A program made the translations under genes and the position numbers. A stretch of 64,000 nucleotides of DNA from CAYNZV01 sp965217095. GTDB taxonomy: Bacteria; Latescibacterota; UBA2968; UBA8231. The notes beneath the pieces are model-generated. The model was not told the DNA's origin. It saw only the letters and a list, made by a program, of their open reading frames with translations, and did no database searches. The stretch lies in the NCBI GenBank assembly GCA_965217095.1, contig OZ244235.1:4526001-4590000 (forward strand), given 5' to 3'. Shown here piece after piece: positions 25,561 to 34,939 of the stretch (position 1 is the first letter of the stretch; each line of letters begins with the position of its first letter).

Positions 25561-25985
25561 ATACCCACCGCCGCCGCCGCCAGAATGAGGCCGGCTACTA
25601 CAAATACGATCTTTACAAACCTGAGAAACCGGCCACCTGGTGGCTGCGCAACGGCAAATATTTTCTGTTTATGATGCGCGAAGTGAGCAGCGCCGTGATC
25701 GCCACTTTCTTGCTGCTTTACGTCTACGAATTCTTTCTCCTGAGCAAAGGAGAGACGATATTTAACACCTTTCAGGGGTCTCTGAGAAAACCTGCATTTC
25801 TGGTGTTCTACGGGGTGGTTTTTCTTTTTGCAGTGTATCACTCGGTAACCTGGCTTGCCGTGGTCGGCCGCGTTCAGGTCGTGCGTCTCGGCAATCTTAC
25901 CGTGCCGCCATCTTTGGTGACGGGGAGTGCGTTCGCTGGCTGGGCGGTGGTTAGCGTGGTCTTGGCGATTTACTTAATGGGGTAG
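25557..25985 (+). CDS. frdC: Fumarate reductase membrane anchor FrdC
   Basis: FrdC (142 residues) is one of two haem-free anchors of the E. coli-type enzyme. The start at ATG 25557 overlaps the frdB stop. Three membrane helices are visible, at about residues 44-62, 80-97 and 115-138. FMMREVSSAVIATF aligns with the E. coli segment YMLREGTAVPA, keeping the glutamate linked to quinol binding. The N-terminal stretch is longer and more basic than in E. coli. Confidence 0.88.
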   Translation: MNTHRRRRQNEAGYYKYDLYKPEKPATWWLRNGKYFLFMMREVSSAVIATFLLLYVYEFFLLSKGETIFNTFQGSLRKPAFLVFYGVVFLFAVYHSVTWLAVVGRVQVVRLGNLTVPPSLVTGSAFAGWAVVSVVLAIYLMG

Positions 25986-25988
25986 CCG

Positions 25989-26348
25989 ATGTACAAGATG
26001 GATAAAAAGGAACCGTTTTGGTGGGGCCTGTTCTCGGCCGGTGGCGTCGTCGCCGCTCTCTTCGTTCCCATTCACGTCTTCGTGGACGGTCTGGCGGTGC
26101 CACTTGGATTGATGGATGAGAGCGCGGTTTCTTTCGAGCGCATGCGCGGTCTTTTGGTACACCCGGCAGCCAGGGTGTACCTCTTTGTGCTGGTGATCCT
26201 GCCGCTGTTTCACGCCGCCCACCGTGTCCGTTTCTCGCTTTACGAGCTTGGGGTGCGCGATTTCCAGATCTCGATGGACCTATTATGTTACGGAGGCGCC
26301 GTGGTCGGAACGGTGCTCTGCGGTTACGTCTTTTTTCAGTTGCTCTGA
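25989..26348 (+). CDS. frdD: Fumarate reductase membrane anchor FrdD
   Basis: FrdD (119 residues, as in E. coli) is the second anchor. It begins with EPFWWGLFSAGGVVAALFVP, close to the E. coli pattern EPVFWGLFGAGGM, and carries three helices with ESAVSFERMRGL and FLVILPLFHAAHRVRF-like segments (VLVILPLFHAAHRVRF). It starts three bases after frdC. With frdA-frdC it completes a type D complex II. Confidence 0.9.
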   Translation: MYKMDKKEPFWWGLFSAGGVVAALFVPIHVFVDGLAVPLGLMDESAVSFERMRGLLVHPAARVYLFVLVILPLFHAAHRVRFSLYELGVRDFQISMDLLCYGGAVVGTVLCGYVFFQLL

Positions 26349-26357
26349 GGATTGGCT

Positions 26358-26855
26358 ATGTTCGAGCTCAAAACCATTTCGCAAGCAGCCATTCCGCAAT
26401 CCCTTGAACGCGTGGAGCGCTACCGCTTGCTGAACGAACCCACCGTCGCCGAGAGCATATGCCTGGACATACTCAACGTCGATCCGGACAATCAACAGGC
26501 CGTGGTAATGCTCATCCTGGCGCTGACGGATCAGTTCGTCGAAAATCCATCTCTCAACGTGGCCCGCGTGCTGGAACTGGTTCCCAAACTCGAGAGCGAG
26601 TACCAGCGCACCTACTATTCAGGCATCGTCTACGAGCGGCAGGGAAAGGCGCGGCTAAAGCGGGAATATCCTGGTGCGGGCTTTGACGCGTATGAGTTGC
26701 TGCGTGAAGCGATGCACTGGTTCGAAAAGGCGGAGCCGATCCGCCCGGAGGCCAACGAGGATGCCGTTATCCGCTGGAACAACTGCGCCCGGCTGATTGA
26801 GAGCAATGGGCTTACAGCCAGGCCAGAGGACGAGACCCAGCTTTCTTCGGAGTAA
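26358..26855 (+). CDS. TPR-like protein downstream of frdD, unknown function
   Basis: A 165-residue soluble helical protein starting at ATG 26358, nine bases after frdD (TTG 26352 is also possible). The helices are TPR-like: NEPTVAESICLDILNVDPDN, NQQAVVMLILALTDQF, RTYYSGIVYERQGKARL and ELLREAMHWFEKAEPIRPE. No catalytic motif or signal peptide is visible. Its close position suggests co-transcription with frdABCD and perhaps a role in assembly or flavinylation, but this is inference. I recall similar unannotated TPR proteins but cannot name a family. Confidence 0.75.
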   Translation: MFELKTISQAAIPQSLERVERYRLLNEPTVAESICLDILNVDPDNQQAVVMLILALTDQFVENPSLNVARVLELVPKLESEYQRTYYSGIVYERQGKARLKREYPGAGFDAYELLREAMHWFEKAEPIRPEANEDAVIRWNNCARLIESNGLTARPEDETQLSSE

Positions 26856-26898
26856 CGCGCAGTTTCTCTAACCTCTGCTTCCGCCTCGGTCCAACCAC

Positions 26899-27663
26899 CT
26901 ACCACGCAATCGATTTCAGGTATTCGCGGTTCAAGAAGGCGATGCTGTCCGCGGAGATCTCCTTCGGGCAGACCGCTTCGCATTCGTATTCGTTGCTACA
27001 GTGGCCAAACCCCTCTGCGTCCATGGTGGCGACCATGGTCGCCGCCCGGCGACTGCGTTCGGGCTGTCCCTGAGGCAGGTTGCTCAGGTGTTTGACCTTG
27101 GCGCTGACGAACAACATCGCGGCCGAATTCTTGCACGCTGCGACGCAGGCTCCGCAGCCGATACAGGCCGCCGCATCCATCGCATGTTCCGCCTCGACTT
27201 GGGAGATCAAGATGGCGTTGGCGTCCGGAGAAGAGCCGGTATTCACCGAGACGTAACCGCCGGCCTGGATCAACCGGTCGAAGGCAGAGCGGTCCACCAC
27301 CAGATCTTTGACCACCGGAAAAGCGGTGGCGCGCCAAGGTTCGATGTAGATGGTGTCGCCGTCCCGGAAAGACCGCATGTAGAGCTGACAGGTGGTTGTT
27401 CCAGTGCCGGGCCCGTGGGCAACGCCGTTGATGACCAATCCGCATGATCCGCAGATGCCCTCGCGGCAGTCGCTGTCGAACGCGATCGGGTCTACACCCT
27501 TTCGGTTCTGCTCCTCGTTGACGACATCGAGCATCTCCAAAAACGACATTTCGGGCTGAATCCGGCACGCGTCATAGGTCTCCAACCGGCCTTTTTCGTG
27601 CGGGCTTTTCTGGCGCCAGACCTTCAGCGTCAGGTTCATGCCTACGCGGCGCTTGTTATCCAT
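26899..27663 (-). CDS. sdhB: Succinate dehydrogenase iron-sulphur subunit (diheme-type enzyme)
   Basis: SdhB (254 residues) of the second complex II. The [2Fe-2S] ligands lie in CREGICGSCGLVINGVAHGP and a later Cys; CIGCGACVAACK and CSNEYECEAVCP hold the [4Fe-4S] and [3Fe-4S] clusters. The form AHGPGTGTTTCQLYMR is typical of the Bacteroidetes/Deltaproteobacteria type and differs from FrdB at 24814. ATG 27639 is an alternative start. It is last in sdhC-sdhA-sdhB and faces the frd operon with a 43-base gap without a clear terminator. Confidence 0.93.
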   Translation of the reverse strand: MDNKRRVGMNLTLKVWRQKSPHEKGRLETYDACRIQPEMSFLEMLDVVNEEQNRKGVDPIAFDSDCREGICGSCGLVINGVAHGPGTGTTTCQLYMRSFRDGDTIYIEPWRATAFPVVKDLVVDRSAFDRLIQAGGYVSVNTGSSPDANAILISQVEAEHAMDAAACIGCGACVAACKNSAAMLFVSAKVKHLSNLPQGQPERSRRAATMVATMDAEGFGHCSNEYECEAVCPKEISADSIAFLNREYLKSIAW

Positions 27664-27695
27664 AGGAGCGTTCGACCCTTTCCACCAGGTGTTGT

Positions 27696-29609
27696 CTATT
27701 TGTAGCTTCGTTGCGTGAGTGCCACGTTTTCGAACACGAGACGTTCGAGGTTTAAGGCGGGTTCATGGCCCACACCTGTGTGCTCCCACGCTGCCACGTG
27801 GGTGAACTGCTCGTCGTCGCGCCTCGCCTCGCCCTCTTCGGTCTGGTATTCCTCGCGGAAATGTCCGCCACACGACTCCTCGCGGGTCAGGGCGTCGCGA
27901 ACCATCGTCTCCCCAAACTCCAGGAAATCGGCGACGCGGCCGGCGCGCTCGAGAACCTGGTTGAAATCACCGGGCGTCCCGGTGACCGTCACGTTCTGCC
28001 AGAAATCCTCGCGAATTTGGGCTACCCTTTCCCGGGCGCTGGACAAGCCCGCGGCGTTGCGCGCCATGCCACAGTGGTCCCACAGCAACAACCCCAGTTC
28101 TCGGTGAAAGTCGTCCACGGTGCGATTGCCCTTCACCGCCAGCAGTTGTCCGATGCGGTCCTTAGCGGCGTGCTCGGCTTCTTTGAACGCCTCGTGGTCG
28201 GTGTTGATCGAAGCCATCGATTGGCCGCCGATGTACCCGCCTACGGTGTGCGGGATGACAAAATATCCATCCGCAAGGCCCTGCATGAGGGCGCTCGCCC
28301 CTAGACGATTGGCCCCGTGATCGGAGAAATTGGCTTCGCCCAATACGAACAGCCCCGGCACATTGCTCATCAGGTTATAGTCTACCCACAATCCCCCCAT
28401 CGTATAATGGACTGCGGGGTAGATACGCATCGGCATCCGATACGGATTCTCGTCGGTAATCTCTTCATACATCTGAAAGAGATTGCCATACTTCTGGTGA
28501 ATGGTATCCTCGCCATCGCGTTCGATGGCGTGGGCGAAGTCCAGAAAGACCGCGCGCCCTGTGGTACCGACGCCGCGTCCCTCGTCGCACACCGCCTTGG
28601 CCGCCCGCGACGCCACGTCCCGCGGTACCAGGTTGCCGAAGCTCGGGTAACGCCGCTCAAGGTAATAGTCGCGCTCTGCCTCGGGGATCTGTTCAGCAGG
28701 CCGGCGATCTTCCCCTTCTTTGGGCACCCACACCCGACCGTCGTTGCGCAGGCTTTCGCTCATCAGGGTGAGTTTCGACTGAAAGCTGCCCGAAACCGGA
28801 ATGCAGGTAGGGTGAATCTGCGTGAAACAGGGGTTGGCGAACAGCGCGCCCTTCCGGTGCGCTCTCCAGGTTGCGGTGACGTTTGAAGCTTTGGCGTTGG
28901 TGGACAGGTAAAAGACATTCCCGTATCCACCCGTGGCCAAGAGAACCGCATCGGCCGCATGGGACTTGATCTCGCCGGTAACCAGGTCGCGTGTGACGAT
29001 CCCGCGGGCACACCCGTCGACCAGAACCAACTCCAGCATCTCATGTCGCGGGTAAAGGTGCACCTTCCCGGCGCTCACCTGCCGCATCATCGCACCGTAG
29101 GCGCCCAACAACAGCTGCTGACCTGTCTGACCGCGGGCGTAGAAGGTGCGTGACACTTGGGCCCCACCGAACGAGCGGTTGGCCAGGGTGCCTCCATATT
29201 CGCGGGCAAAGGGTACCCCCTGAGATACACACTGGTCGATGATCTCGGTACTGATCTGCGCCAGACGGTAGACATTCGCTTCGCGGGCGCGGTAGTCGCC
29301 TCCCTTTATGGTGTCGTAAAACAGGCGGAAAACGCTGTCGCCGTCATTCTGGTAGTTCTTGGCCGCATTGATCCCCCCCTGGGCGGCGATGCTGTGGGCC
29401 CGGCGCGGGCTATCCTGCAGGCAAAAAGAGTGGATGTTGTAACCCAACTCGGCCAGGGAGGCAGCAGCGGACGCGCCCGCCAGCCCGGTGCCGACCACGA
29501 TGATGGCGTGACGGCGTTTGTTGGCGGGGTTCACGAGCTTGAGCTCGAACCGGTGCCGGTCCCACTTCTGTTCTAACGGCCCACCAGGGACGCGACCGTC
29601 CAGATCCAT
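27696..29609 (-). CDS. sdhA: Succinate dehydrogenase/fumarate reductase flavoprotein (diheme type)
   Basis: SdhA (637 residues) is the FAD subunit of a type B complex II. The FAD fold is IIVVGTGLAGASAAASLAEL. The flavin-linked His lies in RRAHSIAAQGGINAAKNY. MPMRIYPAVHYTMGGLWVDY and ANRLGASALMQGLADGY mark the dicarboxylate site. These segments match B. subtilis/Wolinella/Bacteroidetes-type enzymes, not E. coli FrdA. The gene starts eight bases after sdhC and ends 32 bases before sdhB. Direction of the reaction in the cell cannot be read from sequence; with a dedicated FrdABCD next door, succinate oxidation is likelier. Confidence 0.93.
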   Translation of the reverse strand: MDLDGRVPGGPLEQKWDRHRFELKLVNPANKRRHAIIVVGTGLAGASAAASLAELGYNIHSFCLQDSPRRAHSIAAQGGINAAKNYQNDGDSVFRLFYDTIKGGDYRAREANVYRLAQISTEIIDQCVSQGVPFAREYGGTLANRSFGGAQVSRTFYARGQTGQQLLLGAYGAMMRQVSAGKVHLYPRHEMLELVLVDGCARGIVTRDLVTGEIKSHAADAVLLATGGYGNVFYLSTNAKASNVTATWRAHRKGALFANPCFTQIHPTCIPVSGSFQSKLTLMSESLRNDGRVWVPKEGEDRRPAEQIPEAERDYYLERRYPSFGNLVPRDVASRAAKAVCDEGRGVGTTGRAVFLDFAHAIERDGEDTIHQKYGNLFQMYEEITDENPYRMPMRIYPAVHYTMGGLWVDYNLMSNVPGLFVLGEANFSDHGANRLGASALMQGLADGYFVIPHTVGGYIGGQSMASINTDHEAFKEAEHAAKDRIGQLLAVKGNRTVDDFHRELGLLLWDHCGMARNAAGLSSARERVAQIREDFWQNVTVTGTPGDFNQVLERAGRVADFLEFGETMVRDALTREESCGGHFREEYQTEEGEARRDDEQFTHVAAWEHTGVGHEPALNLERLVFENVALTQRSYK

Positions 29610-29617
29610 CGTCTACC

Positions 29618-30247
29618 TCATTGATTGAAGAAGATGGCCAGCGGAATGATGCCGAATCCGCCGGCGATGACAATGCCCAGCAACACACTGACGGTTTTGA
29701 GTTTGGGACGCGCGCTCCAACCCAACGATTGAAAGGCGCTGTGAAAAGCGTGCCAGAGGTGGAACCCCAAGACCAGCATGGCTATGACATACCATGCCAC
29801 ATAAAGCAGATCGCTGAAGGTTCCGACTACGAGATCGTAGAGCGTACCCCCTGCAAGATCGCCGTATTTGAAGGTCTTCAGATGGATAACTACAAATACC
29901 AGGATGACGAGGCCGGAGTAGATCATCGTATACGAGGCCGCACTCCGCTTTCCGACCGCCTTGGTTTTTACGTAGCTGCTGTTTCTAGCCCGTTTGCTGT
30001 CTCTGCTGACGCTGATTGCCAGGTAGATGTGGAGAAGGAAAATCGCCACCAAGCCAACCTCGACCGGGACGAGCAGCGGGTGACCCGTGAGAAAGTCAGA
30101 GTAGGCGTTGAACTCCGCACCGCCGTCGGTCTTCAGCAACAGCATGTTGCCGGCCATGTGGCCCAGCAAGAAGCCATACAGCAACAGGCCGGTGACGGCC
30201 ATCCCTATCTTTTTGCCAATCGAGGACGAGAACAGTGTTGTTCCCAT
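29618..30247 (-). CDS. sdhC: Succinate dehydrogenase cytochrome b subunit (five-helix, diheme)
   Basis: SdhC (209 residues) is a single-polypeptide anchor with five membrane helices. Four helix-associated histidines suited to two b haems are visible, in LLGHMAGN, IFLLHIYLA, VVIHLKTF and GFHLWHAFHS. The start ATG at 30247 is preferred to the upstream one because GGAAGGAGCGCC stands directly before it. The gene is divergent from sucC. Type B anchors with two haems can couple menaquinone reactions to membrane potential. Confidence 0.92.
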   Translation of the reverse strand: MGTTLFSSSIGKKIGMAVTGLLLYGFLLGHMAGNMLLLKTDGGAEFNAYSDFLTGHPLLVPVEVGLVAIFLLHIYLAISVSRDSKRARNSSYVKTKAVGKRSAASYTMIYSGLVILVFVVIHLKTFKYGDLAGGTLYDLVVGTFSDLLYVAWYVIAMLVLGFHLWHAFHSAFQSLGWSARPKLKTVSVLLGIVIAGGFGIIPLAIFFNQ

Positions 30248-30413
30248 GGCGCTCCTTCCTATCCGCATTACCAGGCCGTATAACTAACCAATATTACCGT
30301 CCTAGTTCAAATTTTCCAGCGGAAACGACCGACAGGGTGGGTAACCCCTCCTATCTTGCTAGTCAGCTTCTGAATGCGTACCCTTAGGACCTCTCATTCG
30401 CCCGGACACATAG

Positions 30414-31574
<1,161 letters not shown>

Positions 31575-31587
31575 AGCCGATTTCCCT

Positions 31588-32457
31588 ATGACCATACTCG
31601 TTGACAATCACTCCAAGGTACTGGTTCAAGGCATCACCGGTGGTGAGGGTTCCTTTCATGCTCGCCAGATGGTGGAGTACGGAACCAAGGTCGTGGGTGG
31701 AGTAACTCCTGGAAAGGGCGGGCAGAGCTTTGAGGGCATTCCGGTGTTCGACGGAGTATCGCAGGCGGTAGATGCTACAAACGCCAACGCGACGGTTATT
31801 TTCGTGCCGGAAGCGTTCGCCGCCGACGCCATCATGGAAGCGGCCGACGCCGGCATCGCTCTGGTGGTGTGCGTGACCGAAGGCATTCCGACCGCCGACA
31901 TGGTCAACGTGCACCAATATTTGAGATCGCGAACGACGCGGCTAATCGGTCCCAACTGTCCCGGGATCATCTCCCCAGGCAAATGCAAGATTGGCATCAT
32001 GCCCGGCTTCATCCACCAGGAAGGCGGTGTCGGTCTGATCTCGCGCAGCGGCACCCTGACCTATGAAGCGGTGGGCCAGCTGAGCGAACGCGGAATCGGT
32101 CAATCTACCTGCATAGGTATCGGGGGCGATCCTATTATCGGCACCCAATTCATCGACGCTATGAGGTTGTTCCGCGACGACCCGGACACGGACGCGGTAG
32201 TGATGATCGGTGAGATCGGGGGCACGGCCGAAGAGGATGCCGCCGCGTATATCGCCGCCAACTACGAAAAACCAGTGATCGGTTTCATCGCTGGCCGCAC
32301 GGCGCCGCCCGGGCGCCGTATGGGCCATGCCGGCGCCATTATCGCCGGCGGAAAGGGGACCGCTGCCGAGAAGATGGAAGCGATGGCCAACGCCGGGATT
32401 CACGTCTGTGAGAGCCCGGCGGATATCGGCGCGACAGTAGAACGGGCTTTGAAGTAA
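31588..32457 (+). CDS. sucD: Succinyl-CoA synthetase alpha subunit
   Basis: SucD (289 residues) carries CoA and the phosphohistidine. VQGITGGEGSFHARQMVEYG forms the CoA fold, GPNCPGIISPGKCKIGIMP is the family signature, and the catalytic His lies in MGHAGAIIAGG. It starts 13 bases after sucC. The operon ends here; the 17 bases to the convergent CPBP gene show no terminator. Confidence 0.97.
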   Translation: MTILVDNHSKVLVQGITGGEGSFHARQMVEYGTKVVGGVTPGKGGQSFEGIPVFDGVSQAVDATNANATVIFVPEAFAADAIMEAADAGIALVVCVTEGIPTADMVNVHQYLRSRTTRLIGPNCPGIISPGKCKIGIMPGFIHQEGGVGLISRSGTLTYEAVGQLSERGIGQSTCIGIGGDPIIGTQFIDAMRLFRDDPDTDAVVMIGEIGGTAEEDAAAYIAANYEKPVIGFIAGRTAPPGRRMGHAGAIIAGGKGTAAEKMEAMANAGIHVCESPADIGATVERALK

Positions 32458-32474
32458 CCCGCCGCCACACCGAC

Positions 32475-33317
32475 TCAGCCCACCGCCACGCGCTCCATAC
32501 CGTAGGCTCCAGGGGACGGCAGGGGAACGAGAGCCGGTTGGCGTTTCAAAAGCACAATACCGACCACGAAGAGTACGCCAGCGGGAACCAGCAGAATCGC
32601 CGGTGCCGGCGTATCCCCCCCCAAGAGCTCGATTCCAAAATGGGTCTGCAGATTAAGGCCTACCAAGGACACGAGATTGTTGATCATGTGGGCGAGTATG
32701 GCCGGGTAGATACTATGGGTCAGCCACACCAAGGTCCCGAAGGTAACACCCAATAGAAACACGGCTGGAAAATGCCACGGGTCGAGATGAAAGGCCGCAA
32801 ACAACAGGCTCGAGACGAAGAGGGCGACCTGCGGCCCGCGGTAGAAACAAAGACCTGCAAAAACGAATCCCCTAAACGCTAATTCCTCCGCCACCCCCGG
32901 TAGCAAGACCACTACGGCCATCGCTTGTCCAAGTTCCCCTAGCGTCTCAACCACCTGAATCTGCAGCAGCAGCCGTTGTTGGTAGAGCGGAAACTCCACA
33001 CCCACAGTATACATGAAATCGGTCAACGCACCGTGGCACACGGCCACGAGCACGCTGGCACAAGCCGCCACCAAAGCGCTGAGCGCTAGACTGCGTCCGG
33101 AAACGGCATTCAACAGCCAAACATCCGCCGGATTCATCGCGTTTAAACGCATGTACCCGGCGATGACGGCAAAGAAACTGAATTCGGCGACCAGCAGCGC
33201 CAGGCGCGGGGGCACGCCGTCGACCATCTCACTCAGCGCTACGCTTGTCACCAAGCTGGTAAGGAGCGCGACCACATAAACATGCAGGATTTGCCGCAGG
33301 GTCGGGAAAGCGATCAT
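32475..33317 (-). CDS. CPBP-family intramembrane glutamic endopeptidase
   Basis: A 280-residue membrane protein with about eight helices and the CPBP (ABI/CAAX-like) motifs: EELAFRG (E144, E145, R149), FAAFH with H177, and HMINN with H210 and N214. Such proteases process prenylated proteins in eukaryotes; in bacteria they act in bacteriocin immunity, signalling or unknown roles. It is convergent with sucD and stands alone. Substrate unknown. Confidence 0.88.
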   Translation of the reverse strand: MIAFPTLRQILHVYVVALLTSLVTSVALSEMVDGVPPRLALLVAEFSFFAVIAGYMRLNAMNPADVWLLNAVSGRSLALSALVAACASVLVAVCHGALTDFMYTVGVEFPLYQQRLLLQIQVVETLGELGQAMAVVVLLPGVAEELAFRGFVFAGLCFYRGPQVALFVSSLLFAAFHLDPWHFPAVFLLGVTFGTLVWLTHSIYPAILAHMINNLVSLVGLNLQTHFGIELLGGDTPAPAILLVPAGVLFVVGIVLLKRQPALVPLPSPGAYGMERVAVG

Positions 33318-33411
33318 TCTTGGGTCAAGGGAAAACAGGCGCCAGCAGCGATTGGGGGTTGAGGGCTCGTCGACCTCACGGAGGGTCCCGTCCGCCGAGA
33401 CCTACGATGCT

Positions 33412-33888
33412 CTAGTGCGTGTGGGTCAAAAAGTGCAGCTTGCCATCGTGACAGGTGGCGCAGTTCACCGCCTGGCCTTCGGGCGGCAACGGCAGCCGTC
33501 TCTGGTGGACCTTTCCATCGGCGGTTGTAGCGGCTAGATAGATCCCCGCCGAATCACCTTTGGCGACAAACCGGGCGATTAGATCGGTTTTCTTCTTCTC
33601 TTCAACCAAGGTTAACTCGATCTGCCGTTTGTGGACGAGGCTGTCCACAAAACCGGTCTTCATGGACCGGGCAATCTCCTTTTCGGGGGTGGCTTTCGGG
33701 TAGAGAATCTTACCACCTTCTTTGACATGGCAGTGCAAACATTTCACCCCGAGCGATTTCGCAACCATCTTCATCGCTTTAAGGGTCGCCTTCTTGTTCT
33801 CACCGAAGATGGTCTTCCCGTCCTGGCCAAAGGCTGGAGCCATCGTCAAGACGATCGCAAAAGAGATAATGGACACCGCATTACGCAC
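33412..33888 (-). CDS. Periplasmic diheme c-type cytochrome
   Basis: A 158-residue exported protein. The start is GTG at 33888, with AAGGAG upstream; a 12-codon extension is less likely. A signal peptide (hydrophobic about 5-17, cleavage after AFG) precedes two haem sites, CLHCH (C50, C53, H54) and CATCH (C143, C146, H147). The context MKMVAKSLGVKCLHCHVK resembles the small relatives of photosynthetic reaction-centre cytochrome subunits found in several phyla. It would need the Ccm machinery encoded at 39.8-46.6 kb. Redox partner unknown. Confidence 0.85.
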   Translation of the reverse strand: MRNAVSIISFAIVLTMAPAFGQDGKTIFGENKKATLKAMKMVAKSLGVKCLHCHVKEGGKILYPKATPEKEIARSMKTGFVDSLVHKRQIELTLVEEKKKTDLIARFVAKGDSAGIYLAATTADGKVHQRRLPLPPEGQAVNCATCHDGKLHFLTHTH

Positions 33889-33983
33889 GAAACACTCCTT
33901 TCTGAAATCCGAAAAACGGCTCACAATCTACGCAAGCGCTGGTGTGAGGGAAAGTGCAAAACCACGCATGCATCCTACGTCGC

Positions 33984-34934
33984 TCAATCCCGTTGTTTCT
34001 TGCGATCCAAACCGCGTAGATAGGCCCGGGTTCGGTGGCACCACAGCAGATAGTCGAAGAAGATCGACGGAACGGGACCCCGCGGCAAGCACCTGACCAG
34101 GAGCGCAACCGGCACCTCAACCAGGGGCAAGAGCGCCAGTTGGTGGGCCCATCTGACTACCGTGCGGGCATCCACCAGGAAGCTCAATCGCATCAAGGAA
34201 ACCAACTCTGGGTGTTTCTCCAGGAGGCAGGGTATCGACTCCTCTCCGTACACGTGCATCAGAGCGCACAACTCCTCCAGGCTGCGAAGTTCGTGGTGGT
34301 AGGATACGGCCGCCGCTTCGTAGTGGAAGACAATGCCCGCTTGCGACAACCGATAGCCCAACTCCAGGTCTTCACCGCCATAGGCGTGAAAGTCTTCGTC
34401 GAACAGGCCGGTCGTAACCAACGACTGCCGCCTAATCGATGAGTTCCCGGTGACGAAGCAGTTGTAGGGTACCACGCTGCCCGATTCAAATCGGTGTACG
34501 CCACGTCCCTCGATGTAACGGGACAGGGCGTCCGGACGGATACTCGTGGCGAAACGGATGTTCCCGATGCACGCACAGTGGGCCTCATGGTTCTGGTAAA
34601 AGGACTTGTGGGCATGCAGGAATCCCGGCTCCACGGTCATGTCCCCGTCCAGAAACACCACCACTTCGCCACGGGCGGCGCGAATCCCTGAATTCCGCGT
34701 TTTGGCGCGCCCCTGGTTGTGCTGGTGTTGTCGCAACAACAGCGCAAACGGTTCGGCGACGGCGCGGAGCTCCTCCGCCGCCAGGGCCGGAAGACTGCCG
34801 TCGTCGACCACGATGATCTCCACATCCTCCGGCGGAAACCGTTGCTGAGCCAAACTGTCGAGGGTCGCCCGCAGTCGCGCGGGTTCATTGTAGCTGGGAA
34901 TGACGACGCTGAGAAAAGGATTCAGGCTGGACAT
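33984..34934 (-). CDS. Glycosyltransferase family 2
   Basis: A 316-residue GT-A fold enzyme starting at ATG 34934 (MSSLNPFLSVVIPSYNEPAR); an 18-codon extension overlaps the upstream gene and is less likely. IIVVDDGS and VVFLDGDM give the metal- and nucleotide-sugar-binding residues. GEDLELGYRLSQAG is the acceptor-side motif common in GT2 enzymes. There is no processive QxxRW motif. C-terminal hydrophobic residues may associate with the membrane. Paired with a GT4 gene five bases upstream, it probably acts in surface glycan or glycolipid synthesis. Confidence 0.85.
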   Translation of the reverse strand: MSSLNPFLSVVIPSYNEPARLRATLDSLAQQRFPPEDVEIIVVDDGSLPALAAEELRAVAEPFALLLRQHQHNQGRAKTRNSGIRAARGEVVVFLDGDMTVEPGFLHAHKSFYQNHEAHCACIGNIRFATSIRPDALSRYIEGRGVHRFESGSVVPYNCFVTGNSSIRRQSLVTTGLFDEDFHAYGGEDLELGYRLSQAGIVFHYEAAAVSYHHELRSLEELCALMHVYGEESIPCLLEKHPELVSLMRLSFLVDARTVVRWAHQLALLPLVEVPVALLVRCLPRGPVPSIFFDYLLWCHRTRAYLRGLDRKKQRD

Positions 34935-34939
34935 GTTGG

